A stretch of 52,623 nt of DNA from JBMNUM01 sp050946275 (GCA_050946275.1 JBMNUM010000014.1:1-52623); one strand, 5' to 3'. Numbered from the stretch's first letter, positions 8,131 to 16,586 are shown. Notes: generated from the letters alone by a model not told the origin. Made by a program: numbers and translations.

Positions 8131-11100
8131 CGATTATCGCCTTCTTGTACTTCGCCGTCTTGATAAAGTCCTTCGTTGCCTTAGAGAGCCGCTTGTTCGT
8201 CTCGGCATAGAGAATAGGCGACTTCGAGACATACGAATACGGGGCGATTGCGAGCGCGTCCTGGAAGCCGTTTTGCGTCGCGATGATAACCGTGTCAGAT
8301 TGCTTGCCGGTCTTCTTCGCGACAGCGACGGCACGTTGGCTCGGCGTCTTTCCGTTCACGCGCCAGACGTTCTTCACGCCAGGTACCTTCTTGATGGCAT
8401 TCTGGGCTGCTGTCGACACTTCAGATGTGGATCCGACGATGAAGACGGTGTGGACGCGAGCGGATTGAAGCGCCCGCTCTGTCTGGGGCGTGAGTGAACC
8501 CTTCTTCGTCATGAGTACGATGCCCTTGTACTTACCAGCGAGAGAACTGGCGGCAAGTGCATCCTTATACGAGGCATCCGTCGTCACGAACGCATGGGTA
8601 GCAGACTTGAACTCTTTGGCGATCTCGAGCATCGTATCCGGCGCAGTGGCGCCCCAGACCCTATACCAGATCCGATTGATCTTGAAGGAACCACCAATCG
8701 AGTCCTCATAGTTTCCCTTGCCCGATATGGTGTACGTCGCCGTACCGACATTCGTGTTGTTGGCATAGGAGACGGTGTAGTCGGCCCCAAGCTTAAGCAC
8801 GCGACCGGCGACGGTAACCGTGAGCGCCTGGGTTACGGCCTTCCCGGTGAACCCCTTGTCGGTGACGTCTGCGATCACAGCGCTTGCAATGGATGCTGGC
8901 GTGATGGCGAAATATGAGGCATATGGGCTCGCACGATGATAATTACCCTTGAAGGCCACATCGTACTCATACCAATCAACATTTGCAGCCGCCGCAACGA
9001 CAGCCCCCTTACTGTTCTTCAACATGAGGGTGTAATCCCGGTTCTTTACCAAGGTCACCCCATCAACTCTCACATAAGGATCGGGAACGTAACCGCTGCC
9101 AGTGAAGACCCTATCGGGGATGCTCTCGACATCCGGATACAAGACCTCGCAGGGCTTGATCTCGAAAGTCTGGGTCTTCTGCCCGGAGAAGGCCCCCACC
9201 CCCTCGATGGTGACAGAGGCCTGCCCGACCTCCAGGTTGTTGCTGTAGCCTGTGATCTTGTAGTCGCGGCCTTTCTCCAGCAGCATCGCTTCTCCGCCGT
9301 CTTCGGCATAGACCTGCACGTCCGGCTTGATTGGGTCGCCGGTATATTCCTGATCTGAGATGACAATCTCCGCTTCACTTATGGAATGGGACTCAGCGAA
9401 ACAATGGAGTTCTATTTTGCGCACATTGAAACTCTGGAAGACGGTCCCGTACGGCGACGTTTTGGATCCGTTGAATGTATAGGTGGACCACCGGTGCTTA
9501 TTGGCGCCGGTAGTTTCGTATTCATAGGGTGACTTTGCTTTGAATGAGATAAGCAGCGTATAATCGTGTCCTGCCACGAACGGCGTTGTCTTCGCCATCG
9601 GGGTCAAATAATTAAAATCATCCATGGAGGTTGTGTCATAGACCTCATAAAAATCCACGCTGTACCTGGTGGCGTCGCCCGGTGTCAATGTCATGCCGCC
9701 CCAGGTCGACCCTGCCCGGATGTATCCGGGATTTGACGTAGCCGAAGATTCCAAGATGTACTTTCCGGCCGGGATCGGTGTTCCCTGACCAGAGACAGCA
9801 CCACAGACGGAACAATGCCTGTCACCGGTATAGCCGTCATTATTGAAGGTGGCTGCCACAGCCCCCGTGACAGCGCCGTTGGTATCATGGGGCACCTTTT
9901 CACTGATCTTCGTGCACTGGGTACACTTCTGCCAGTGGCTGGTGGTATCGCTCTGCCAGGTGTTTTCCCAGGTGTGATCCGTCACAGTGAACGAAACGTC
10001 TGCCGTGACAGGCTGCGCCGGCGGGGCCGGTGTCACCGTGACCTTGCAGGTATAGGTTCCCGGAGCCAGGCCCGGCTGGGGTCTGAAGTAGCCCACGGAT
10101 GAATTGACACCTGCCGCCGGATAGATGCCGCCTTGTTTCACAAAAGTAAATGCATGATCCTGATCTTCCGTAATCTCGATGGTAAGGTCCCTGTTCCTGG
10201 GCACCCGGGTCCCCGTATTCTCGACGAATAATCCTTCCGACAGGGTCATAACATTCGTATACCCTACATGAGCCGGTCCGAGTACGATGTCCGGCATGGC
10301 AATGGAATAGGTCCAACCGGGATCATCCTGGTCTCTCCACAGAGCCTTTGCTGTATTATTGACCGACCAGTCATATTTCTCTCCTGCTGCATACTCTCTG
10401 TCACGGACCCTCCATCCCAGGAAAGCCTTGCCCGAAGGCGGCGTGAAAGTACATTCCGGCATGAGATAGGGCTCACCGACATCTACCGTTACCGGCACCA
10501 TGATTCCGCTCCCGCCGTTGGCATCAAACGTGATGGTGTACTGGTTCACGGGGCCGTCATATTCATACTCTGCCGAGAAGTCGGACCGGTCACTCGCCGC
10601 ACCACTGCTGCCACATACCGCTGTGACATAAAACTTGTACGTCCCCCGCCCTGTCGCTTTGAACATATTGGTTAAATCATAACTACATGCTGTCGGGTCA
10701 GGCAGACTCTCTGTACGAAGCGGGTTGGACAGCGGCTTTCCGTCTTTATATACATGCAGAGAGTAGTACCGGACCGCATCCTGCCGGTATGCCGGCGGGT
10801 CCCAGACCATTACGCTGCCCTCCCAGCGGGGGCTTGCAGGCGGGAAGCCCTTGAACGTAACGCCGCTTTCCCAGCACCAGTCCTGGATGTCAGGCGTTTC
10901 ATCCGTGAAGGCCTCCTTACAGACGCCCCAAACGATAAGGCCGTCATTTTGGACGGACTGATTGTCATCGTTCCAATAGAACCCCATGCAGTCTTCCCCA
11001 TAATAATCTTTACTGCCTGTCCTTGAACTGAGCACCCGGATGGTTTTGAGATTCGGACACGAACCGATGGCATGATTATTGATTAACGTCACGCTCTCAG

Positions 11101-11521
11101 GAATCGTCAGTTCCGTGATGCCGAGATTGGAAATGGAGGATCTGTCGATGTACTTCAGTGTATTCGGCAGCGTGAGCGAAGTCAGGTCATGATTCAACCA
11201 GTAGGCGTAGTAATCCTCATCCGAATAGATCAGTGCCTCTTCCAGGATACCGGTGACCGTGTACGTCTCCCCCTGCCAGGTAACCGTGGAGGGGATGACC
11301 AGATCCGTTGCTGTTCCGTCATATCCGGTCAAGAAGACTTCGCCGTCATCACATCCCACACCGGCAATTCTGCCGTCATTGGCAAAATGAAATCCGTCTG
11401 CTGTATCGATTGTGACGGTCTCATCTGCATACGCACGCTGGCCGAAGCAGAGAAGACACACCGTTGCAAACAGGATCGAAAGCAGGATTGCGGGGATGGC
11501 CCTCTTAGACAACGCTTTCAT
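8036..11521 (-). CDS. Large secreted CWB2 surface protein, 5' part (mosaic, frameshifted)
   Basis: Exported, wall-anchored surface protein; with the downstream piece it would be about 1,282 residues. ATG 11521 follows GTGGAGGGCGC. Residues 1-32 are a signal peptide with cleavage after AYA. Then come a short BspA-like leucine-rich region (about 65-165; TSLTLPNTLKYID, ITELTIPESVTLI), a fibronectin-III-like segment (about 225-300), an InlB/Listeria-Bacteroides-type repeat (YTITFDANGGSG, about 325-380), a cysteine-paired segment (HWQKCTQC, HCSVCG), two repeats with YTGDPIKPDVQV and YANNTNVGTATYTISGKGNY patterns, and CWB2 repeats from about residue 950. The frame leaves the CWB2 pattern at residue 1131 and then runs into nonsense (ACIARRRR). 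The first 2 kb are markedly AT-richer than the rest. Ligand unknown; adhesion is a guess. Confidence 0.85.
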   Translation of the reverse strand: MKALSKRAIPAILLSILFATVCLLCFGQRAYADETVTIDTADGFHFANDGRIAGVGCDDGEVFLTGYDGTATDLVIPSTVTWQGETYTVTGILEEALIYSDEDYYAYWLNHDLTSLTLPNTLKYIDRSSISNLGITELTIPESVTLINNHAIGSCPNLKTIRVLSSRTGSKDYYGEDCMGFYWNDDNQSVQNDGLIVWGVCKEAFTDETPDIQDWCWESGVTFKGFPPASPRWEGSVMVWDPPAYRQDAVRYYSLHVYKDGKPLSNPLRTESLPDPTACSYDLTNMFKATGRGTYKFYVTAVCGSSGAASDRSDFSAEYEYDGPVNQYTITFDANGGSGIMVPVTVDVGEPYLMPECTFTPPSGKAFLGWRVRDREYAAGEKYDWSVNNTAKALWRDQDDPGWTYSIAMPDIVLGPAHVGYTNVMTLSEGLFVENTGTRVPRNRDLTIEITEDQDHAFTFVKQGGIYPAAGVNSSVGYFRPQPGLAPGTYTCKVTVTPAPPAQPVTADVSFTVTDHTWENTWQSDTTSHWQKCTQCTKISEKVPHDTNGAVTGAVAATFNNDGYTGDRHCSVCGAVSGQGTPIPAGKYILESSATSNPGYIRAGSTWGGMTLTPGDATRYSVDFYEVYDTTSMDDFNYLTPMAKTTPFVAGHDYTLLISFKAKSPYEYETTGANKHRWSTYTFNGSKTSPYGTVFQSFNVRKIELHCFAESHSISEAEIVISDQEYTGDPIKPDVQVYAEDGGEAMLLEKGRDYKITGYSNNLEVGQASVTIEGVGAFSGQKTQTFEIKPCEVLYPDVESIPDRVFTGSGYVPDPYVRVDGVTLVKNRDYTLMLKNSKGAVVAAAANVDWYEYDVAFKGNYHRASPYASYFAITPASIASAVIADVTDKGFTGKAVTQALTVTVAGRVLKLGADYTVSYANNTNVGTATYTISGKGNYEDSIGGSFKINRIWYRVWGATAPDTMLEIAKEFKSATHAFVTTDASYKDALAASSLAGKYKGIVLMTKKGSLTPQTERALQSARVHTVFIVGSTSEVSTAAQNAIKKVPGVKNVWRVNGKTPSQRAVAVAKKTGKQSDTVIIATQNGFQDALAIAPYSYVSKSPILYAETNKRLSKATKDFIKTAKYKKAIIGGAACIARRRRHGPQGSWCHQDHATRGTQPL

Positions 11522-11811
11522 GATGCGCCCTCCACTTCTTGCCTCGCATATCCAGTTCAAATACTAGTGTTAAGCATACACTTTATCCTACTAAAGTAGT
11601 ATGTATATAACTACTCCCCCGCTGCATTTTCAATACTGATGAAAGCGGTTATATGTATATTCTCCAACGATTGGCTGTCAATTATCAAGGCTCGTACGTC
11701 TATTCATTACAGTTTGATCATTGTATCCGTATACAAATTGAGCACCGTCGGCGGTCCAGGTAATTTGACCCCCTCACCCACAGTTGCTAGACTTGCACAC
11801 GGTAAAACCAA
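11522..11811. promoter_or_regulatory. AT-rich divergent promoter region, CWB2 gene / tRNA-Lys
   Basis: No gene in this 290-base stretch. It is AT-rich and holds a small CTACT-AA-AGTAG inverted repeat near 11592-11603, upstream of the CWB2 gene. For the tRNA, TTGACC (11765-11770) and TAGACT (11788-11793) with a 17-base spacer give a good sigma-70-type promoter ending about 18 bases before the tRNA. Confidence 0.6.
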
Positions 11812-11887
11812 GGGCCGTTAGCTCAGTTGGCAGAGCAGGGGACTTTTAATCCCAAGGTCTAGGGTTCGAAACCCTAACGGCCCACCA
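11812..11887 (+). tRNA. tRNA-Lys (anticodon UUU)
   Basis: Full cloverleaf: acceptor GGGCCGT pairs with ACGGCCC, D-arm GCTCAGTTGGCAGAGC, anticodon loop CTTTTAA with anticodon TTT, T-arm AGGGTTCGAAACCCT, discriminator A and an encoded CCA end. A matching promoter lies upstream and a terminator directly downstream. The last 20 bases recur 165 bases downstream. Confidence 0.95.
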
Positions 11888-12160
11888 AAGAACACAAGAG
11901 ACCCGAATAGGGTCTTTTTTCATCACCGATGGGGATGCAGGGTTTCGAACCCGCAAGGGAACAACATGCCGGTGGCATGTTGTTGTCCGAGCCGAAGGCG
12001 AGGACCTACAGATGCGCCGAAGGCGCAGCTGTGAAACCCTAACGGCCCACCAATATCTATAAGAGACCCAGCGATGGGTCTTTTTTTCTTTACCGTAAGA
12101 GATGCAGGGTTTTCGAACCCGACATGGAGCAACATGCCAGCGGCATACTCAAGTCCGAAC
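11868..12160 (+). repeat. Diverged tandem duplication of tRNA-Lys 3' end and flank
   Basis: The 20 bases at 11868-11887 (GAAACCCTAACGGCCCACCA, the tRNA 3' end) are repeated exactly at 12033-12052, 165 bases later. After each copy come the same elements in the same order: an AGACCC/GGGTCT terminator (second one at 12064-12087), a GATGCAGGG-TTTCGAACCC segment, and an ACATGCC/GGCAT hairpin, increasingly diverged. The second copy lacks the tRNA body, so it is not a second tRNA. Confidence 0.8.
11899..11920 (+). terminator. Terminator of tRNA-Lys
   Basis: AGACCC (11899-11904), GAATA loop, GGGTCT (11910-11915) followed by a T-run to 11920. Confidence 0.85.
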
Positions 12161-12164
12161 CTTC

Positions 12165-12270
12165 TCCCATTTTGTTCGAAATAGGACTCCTGAATTGCGC
12201 TAATTCAGTGAATCCTGACCATTACTTGCGTTTCGGGACGTCCGAAACGTCCTATTTCGACAAAAAGGGG
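12165..12270. repeat. Structured inverted-repeat element (three-way-junction-like)
   Basis: TTTTGTTCGAAATAGGAC (12170-12187) is the reverse complement of GTCCTATTTCGACAAAA (12249-12265) apart from one extra T. Inside are two perfect hairpins, CTGAATT/AATTCAG (12190-12208) and GTTTCGG/CCGAAAC (12230-12248). The outer arms extend weakly with CTCCCA and AGGGG. It lies between the tRNA duplication and the 3' end of the ABC permease. It may be a MITE-like repeat, a structured RNA or a complex terminator; no coding capacity is seen. Confidence 0.65.
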
Positions 12271-12321
12271 CGGCGCGGATGCACTTGGCTGGATACGCAA
12301 CCACCAGCAGGTAATCGTCTC

Positions 12322-14160
12322 CTACTCGATGGACTTGAGGCTCTCGACCATCGAGATCTTATGGAGCTTCCCCTTCATGAAGAGCATGACGAGCCCCGTG
12401 AACACCATCGTCAGCGCGAACGAGATGATGAAGCTCATGAGGTGAATATCACGACCGAACATGACGAGGTCGACCTCCGCCGTCGTGATGACGAACTGTT
12501 CGAGGAAGATGCCGAAGAACAGCCCTATCAATCCTCCAATCACGGAGAGGATGACGATCTCGCGGAAGATGTAGGCAACATATTCCCCTCTTGTGAAGCC
12601 GAGCACCTTGAGCGTGGCTATCTCACGTTGCCTCTCGGCGATGTTGATATTTGCGAGATTGTACACGACGACGAAGGCGAGCGCAGCCGCGGCGACGATG
12701 AGCACGATCACAACAGCGTCCACGCTCTTGAGCGCCCTGCGATAATACGTGATCGCATCGTCCATACAGGAAACCGTGCTAACATCGTCGAGCGCAAGAA
12801 GCCGCGCCGATACCTCGTCAGAATCACCGCCGTTATCCACATTACGGGTGAAGAACGTTCTATATTCCGACTCTTTACCCATAGCCTTGGCGTACGAGGC
12901 CGGTGTCGTGAACACGTAGTTGTCGACATAGTTCTCGCATATACCGCCCACCTTCATCATGTGGGCCTTGCCAACCGCATTGCCGAGGTTGTCTCGCTCG
13001 TAAATGCCGATCTCGTCCCCCACCTCGAGCCCGAGCTGGGCCGCAAGCTTCTCCGACACGACAACCGCATCATCGGTTGGACCGAGAGGAGCTTGCCCGA
13101 TGCGCTCGCGAAGTCCGTAGAAGTGCGCTAGCTGGGCGGGATCCTTGGGGCACACGACGACGAGCGGGAACTCCTGACCATCGGCGTTCATGGCGACCTT
13201 GTTCTCAGCCCCGAGCCGCATTACCTCGGCGACATCGGGGTCAGAGGCGACGTTGCGACCGATGCGCGCGAGCTCAGCCTCCCCGGCTTCCTCATCGGAT
13301 TGAACCGTGAGGTCGTAGCGTATGACCACATCATCGCCGAATTGCTTGTCGATGATGTCGTTGATTGAGTTGTTGAGTCCGAATCCCGTTAGCAGCAGCG
13401 CCGTGCATCCGGCAATGCCGATAATCGCCATGAAGAAACGCTTCTTGTAACGGAAGATGTTACGAGCAGTCACCTTCCAGGAGAAGGACATATGCGTCCA
13501 AAGCGGTTTGATTCGCTCGACGAGGATACGCTTGCCTGCCTTCGGTGCGCGCGGAAGCATGAGCTGCGAGGGTTTCTCTCGCAGGGTCGAGTAGGCAGCC
13601 CACCAGGTGGCCAACAGCACGATCGCGATGGAAAGGCCGCATGATGCGAGGGAGAGCTGGGGGTCTATGGGCGTGGGGAAACAAGGGATTTGGTACATGA
13701 TCGCATAGGCGTTCATGATGAAAAACGGTAAGAACTGAGTCAACACGCAGATGCCCACGATGCAACCGATGCCACATGCCATCAACGCGTAAACAAGGTA
13801 TTTCGAGATTATCTTGCCGTCCGTGTATCCGAGTGCCTTATACGTGCCGATCGTAAAGCGCTCCTCGTCTACCATGCGCGTCATGGTGGTCAGGGACACG
13901 AGCGCCGCAACGAGGAAGAAGATGAACGGGAATACACGCGCGATCTTGTCGATTCGGTTGGAATCGGCTCGATAGCTTTCAGCGCCCGCGTTCTTGGTTC
14001 GATCCAGCGTATACCATTCGGGATCGCGTATGTCATCGATCTTCGATTGCGCGTCTTCGAGTTCAGCTTCCGCCTTCGCGAATTCCTCGTTGGCCTCGGC
14101 GACTCCATCAAGGTACTCGGCAAGACCCTCATCATATGCCGCCTTGCCGGCATCGTACGC
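12322..14160 (-). CDS. FtsX/MacB-like ABC permease, 3' part (after apparent frameshift)
   Basis: Continuation of the permease that starts at 15793. The segment at 14160-13900 translates to AYDAGKAAYDEGLAEYLDGV and onward into PFIFFLVAALVSLTTMTRMV without a start codon, so it is only the tail of the larger gene. It contains the end of the coiled coil and then the FtsX core: three membrane helices, a second extracellular domain beginning after YKKRFFMAIIGIAGCTALLL, and three C-terminal helices (VDAVVIVLIVAAAALAFVVV, EIVILSVIGGLIGLFFGIF, SFIISFALTMVFTGLVML). With the 5' part it makes a protein of about 1,156 residues, the normal length for two-module permeases of this type. Confidence 0.87.
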   Translation of the reverse strand, partial: AYDAGKAAYDEGLAEYLDGVAEANEEFAKAEAELEDAQSKIDDIRDPEWYTLDRTKNAGAESYRADSNRIDKIARVFPFIFFLVAALVSLTTMTRMVDEERFTIGTYKALGYTDGKIISKYLVYALMACGIGCIVGICVLTQFLPFFIMNAYAIMYQIPCFPTPIDPQLSLASCGLSIAIVLLATWWAAYSTLREKPSQLMLPRAPKAGKRILVERIKPLWTHMSFSWKVTARNIFRYKKRFFMAIIGIAGCTALLLTGFGLNNSINDIIDKQFGDDVVIRYDLTVQSDEEAGEAELARIGRNVASDPDVAEVMRLGAENKVAMNADGQEFPLVVVCPKDPAQLAHFYGLRERIGQAPLGPTDDAVVVSEKLAAQLGLEVGDEIGIYERDNLGNAVGKAHMMKVGGICENYVDNYVFTTPASYAKAMGKESEYRTFFTRNVDNGGDSDEVSARLLALDDVSTVSCMDDAITYYRRALKSVDAVVIVLIVAAAALAFVVVYNLANINIAERQREIATLKVLGFTRGEYVAYIFREIVILSVIGGLIGLFFGIFLEQFVITTAEVDLVMFGRDIHLMSFIISFALTMVFTGLVMLFMKGKLHKISMVESLKSIE

Positions 14161-15793
14161 GGGCCTGCCCGTCTTCTATCTTTGCGACGCCCTCGCGATA
14201 TGCCTTCCAACCGGCGGCGATCTCGGAAGCGCCGTCATCGATCTGTTCCTTGGCGGCATCGAGCTGGGCCTTTGAGGCGGCCAGCTCGCCCTCAACCGAC
14301 TTCTTCTGTGCGGCGAGTTCCTCGCGTGCCGCCGCGAGCTGTTCGTCTCCAGAGGTGATCTCGGAGCGCTTCGCCTCCAGCTCGGCCTTCGCCGCCTGCG
14401 CCTGGGAGAGCTGAGCGTCAACCTGCGAGATGCCCTGCTTCAAAGCGGCTATCTGCGCAATGAGTTGCTGAATCTGCTCGGCATTTGCGGGATCATCGGG
14501 ATCGAGCTGAGCAAGCTGCGCCTCCAGCTGCTCCTTTTGCCCCTCGAGCGCCGCCTTTGCAGCCGAAGCTTGCGCTATCCCCTCATCAGCCTGGGCGATG
14601 CCAGCATCTATCTCGGGAAGGTGCTTCTTAGCTTCCTCGAGCTGCTCAGCCTTGGCATCGAGTTGTTCTTGGGCGGATGACAGCTCGGCTTGCGCCTTCT
14701 TGGCACCGACGTTGTAGGCCGCAAGACCCTGCTCGTAGGAAGCGCGGGCTCCCTCAAGATCCCTCTCCGCCTGCTTGAGTTGCGAGGCGGTTTCCGCCAA
14801 CGTCGCCTTGCCGCTCTTCAGCTCCGAGAGTGCTGCATCGAGCTGCCCCTTCGACGAATCAAGCTGGGCTCTTGCATCATCGAGCTTCGCGAGCGCCTCC
14901 GCCTTCGAGTCCTCGTACTCCTTGCGCCCGTCATCAAGTTCTGCCTGGGCTTCCGCAACGATACGGTCGCGTCTTCTCTGCGCGATTCCCTGGCCGGCCT
15001 CATCGATGCGCTTGGCCACCTCGTCAACATGCGCGCGATACTCGTCGGTGCCCGATACGAAATCGGACGCACCCGCAACGGTGATGAACGCATTCGTGTA
15101 GGGCTGCTCGAGATCGAAAGCCCCTTCGGGAACGAGCGCGTAGTCGGCGATATCGCCATCGCCGAGCGTCGTGGTGCCGATAGTCGGGGAGCTCGGGTAA
15201 TATGGCGTTCTCACGAAGCCGACGATCTCAAAGGTTCTCTTCGCGAGCATCGGATCCGCATCTTCGTCCAACGCTTCCTTTGACACGGTAAACGTATCGC
15301 CCACGGAGACATCTCCCTCAAGGACGGCATCGGCGCAGAGAACACATTGGTCGGGGCGCTCCGGCCAATCGCCCGAAACGAGAATGGGTCGGTTGAGATA
15401 TCCCTCGTCATCCGATACGGCATGGAGCCCATCGCTCGTGTCGCTGTCACGCGCGGACTCGACGTTGAACGCATGGATGCGGATCGGGTACTGCACATCA
15501 TTGAGATTGGCGAGCACGTCGACCTGCCTGCCCGCCTCAACCTGATCGATTCCCTCGATGGACCGCAGCTCCTCAAGAGCCTCATCATCGAGACCGAGCG
15601 TGCTCACCACATTGAGGTCGCAGGCGTTCGCGGCATCGTAGTACGTGTCCGCCGCGAGGTACATGTCGGGGCTCGTCATGCGAAGGCCGGCATAGAAGCC
15701 GGTACCAAGAGCGGCTATGACTGCGATGGCGACGAATCGACCGAGCGAGCCGCGAATCGATCGCCTGAGATCTTTGCCAAACGCGCTCGCCAT
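14132..15793 (-). CDS. FtsX/MacB-like ABC permease, 5' part with long coiled coil
   Basis: N-terminal portion of an ABC exporter permease. ATG 15793 follows GTAGGATCC and lies nine bases after the stop of the ATPase gene. A membrane helix at about residues 17-37 (GRFVAIAVIAALGTGFYAGL) precedes a MacB-like periplasmic domain to about residue 245. Residues 250-545 form a long, Ala/Glu/Gln/Lys-rich heptad region (for example LAQLDPDDPANAEQIQQLIA) that is clearly coiled coil. The frame then reads VRCRQGGI and stops at 14132, whereas a one-base shift at the G3 tract 14161-14163 restores coiled coil and the transmembrane half. It probably couples the ATPase to an extracellular task such as lipoprotein release, peptide export or wall-hydrolase control; the substrate is unknown. 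Confidence 0.87.
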   Translation of the reverse strand: MASAFGKDLRRSIRGSLGRFVAIAVIAALGTGFYAGLRMTSPDMYLAADTYYDAANACDLNVVSTLGLDDEALEELRSIEGIDQVEAGRQVDVLANLNDVQYPIRIHAFNVESARDSDTSDGLHAVSDDEGYLNRPILVSGDWPERPDQCVLCADAVLEGDVSVGDTFTVSKEALDEDADPMLAKRTFEIVGFVRTPYYPSSPTIGTTTLGDGDIADYALVPEGAFDLEQPYTNAFITVAGASDFVSGTDEYRAHVDEVAKRIDEAGQGIAQRRRDRIVAEAQAELDDGRKEYEDSKAEALAKLDDARAQLDSSKGQLDAALSELKSGKATLAETASQLKQAERDLEGARASYEQGLAAYNVGAKKAQAELSSAQEQLDAKAEQLEEAKKHLPEIDAGIAQADEGIAQASAAKAALEGQKEQLEAQLAQLDPDDPANAEQIQQLIAQIAALKQGISQVDAQLSQAQAAKAELEAKRSEITSGDEQLAAAREELAAQKKSVEGELAASKAQLDAAKEQIDDGASEIAAGWKAYREGVAKIEDGQARVRCRQGGI

Positions 15794-15802
15794 GAGCGGA
15801 TC

Positions 15803-16504
15803 CTACCACTCGACGCTCTCGGCCGAAGCAGGCGTGGCGTTCGTCTCGACGCGGAGTGCCTTGCCCTCCTTCACGGTGATCACTCGGTCCGCAATCGCCG
15901 TGAAGGCACTGTTGTGCGTGATGAGGACAACTGTTTTGCCAGACGAGTAGCATGTATCCTGCAGGAGCTTGAGAATCGCCTTGCCGGTCTTGTAGTCAAG
16001 TGCGCCCGTGGGCTCATCGCAAAGCAGGAGCTGGGGATTCTTGGCTAGGGCGCGGGCAATCGCAACGCGCTGTTGCTCTCCGCCGGAGAGCTGCGCCGGG
16101 AAGTTGTCCATACTCTCTCCGAGCCCCACCAAATCAAGCATCTCATCAGCGGGAAGCGGGTTTCGGCATATTTGAGATGCAAGCTCCACGTTCTCGAGCG
16201 CCGTCAGATTCTGCACAAGGTTATAGAACTGGAAGACGAATCCGATGTCATGGCGCCTGTACTGCGTCAGCTCTTTCTCAGACAGCGAGCTAATCTCGCG
16301 ATCGCCCAGCGTGATTCGACCCGAAGTGCACGTGTCCATGCCGCCGAGGAGGTTGAGTAGCGTCGTCTTGCCCGATCCCGAGGGGCCGACGACTACGACG
16401 AGCTCGCCTTGCTCGATCTCGAAGCACATGCCATCGAGAGCGGCCACTTGAACTTCGCCCATCTGGTAGATCTTATGAACGTTGTCGAACGTAACAAACG
16501 CCAC
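15803..16504 (-). CDS. ABC transporter ATP-binding protein (MacB/LolD type)
   Basis: ATPase partner of the adjacent permease; 233 residues when started at GTG 16504, which has GGGAG seven bases upstream (a longer frame to 16612 has no ribosome site and crosses the promoter). It shows Walker A GPSGSGKTT, the LolD/MacB-typical LLGGMDTCTSG, the Q-loop FVFQFYNL, signature LSGGEQQR, Walker B LLLCDEPTGALD and H-loop ITHN. The gene is followed nine bases later by the permease, so they form one exporter operon. Confidence 0.93.
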   Translation of the reverse strand: MAFVTFDNVHKIYQMGEVQVAALDGMCFEIEQGELVVVVGPSGSGKTTLLNLLGGMDTCTSGRITLGDREISSLSEKELTQYRRHDIGFVFQFYNLVQNLTALENVELASQICRNPLPADEMLDLVGLGESMDNFPAQLSGGEQQRVAIARALAKNPQLLLCDEPTGALDYKTGKAILKLLQDTCYSSGKTVVLITHNSAFTAIADRVITVKEGKALRVETNATPASAESVEW

Positions 16505-16529
16505 GGACAGCTCCCGTATCGCAGATAAC

Positions 16530-16547
16530 AGTAGGCTAACTACTATA
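16530..16547 (-). promoter_or_regulatory. Possible promoter/operator of the ABC exporter
   Basis: On the minus strand TATAGT (16542-16547) resembles a -10 box 38 bases before the GTG start and is overlapped by an AGTAG-GCTAA-CTACT inverted repeat (16530-16544), which could be an operator. No good -35 box is evident. Confidence 0.3.
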
Positions 16548-16586
16548 GCGCAGGGATACCCAACGGTAGACAACCAACCTGACAAA

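Noticed and set aside
12033..12052. Second tRNA gene
   Set aside because: Only the 3' end of tRNA-Lys is present; no D-arm or anticodon arm precedes it.
11923..12135. Possible 70-residue protein on the minus strand beside tRNA-Lys
   Set aside because: It lies wholly within the tRNA 3'-end duplication and its hairpins, which explain the sequence better than coding.
11522..12321. Insertion sequence or prophage near the tRNA
   Set aside because: No transposase, integrase or phage gene is present; only short repeats remain.
12124..13131. 335-codon frame on the plus strand over the permease end
   Set aside because: Antisense to the FtsX domain and runs through the structured repeat; no ribosome site or domain.
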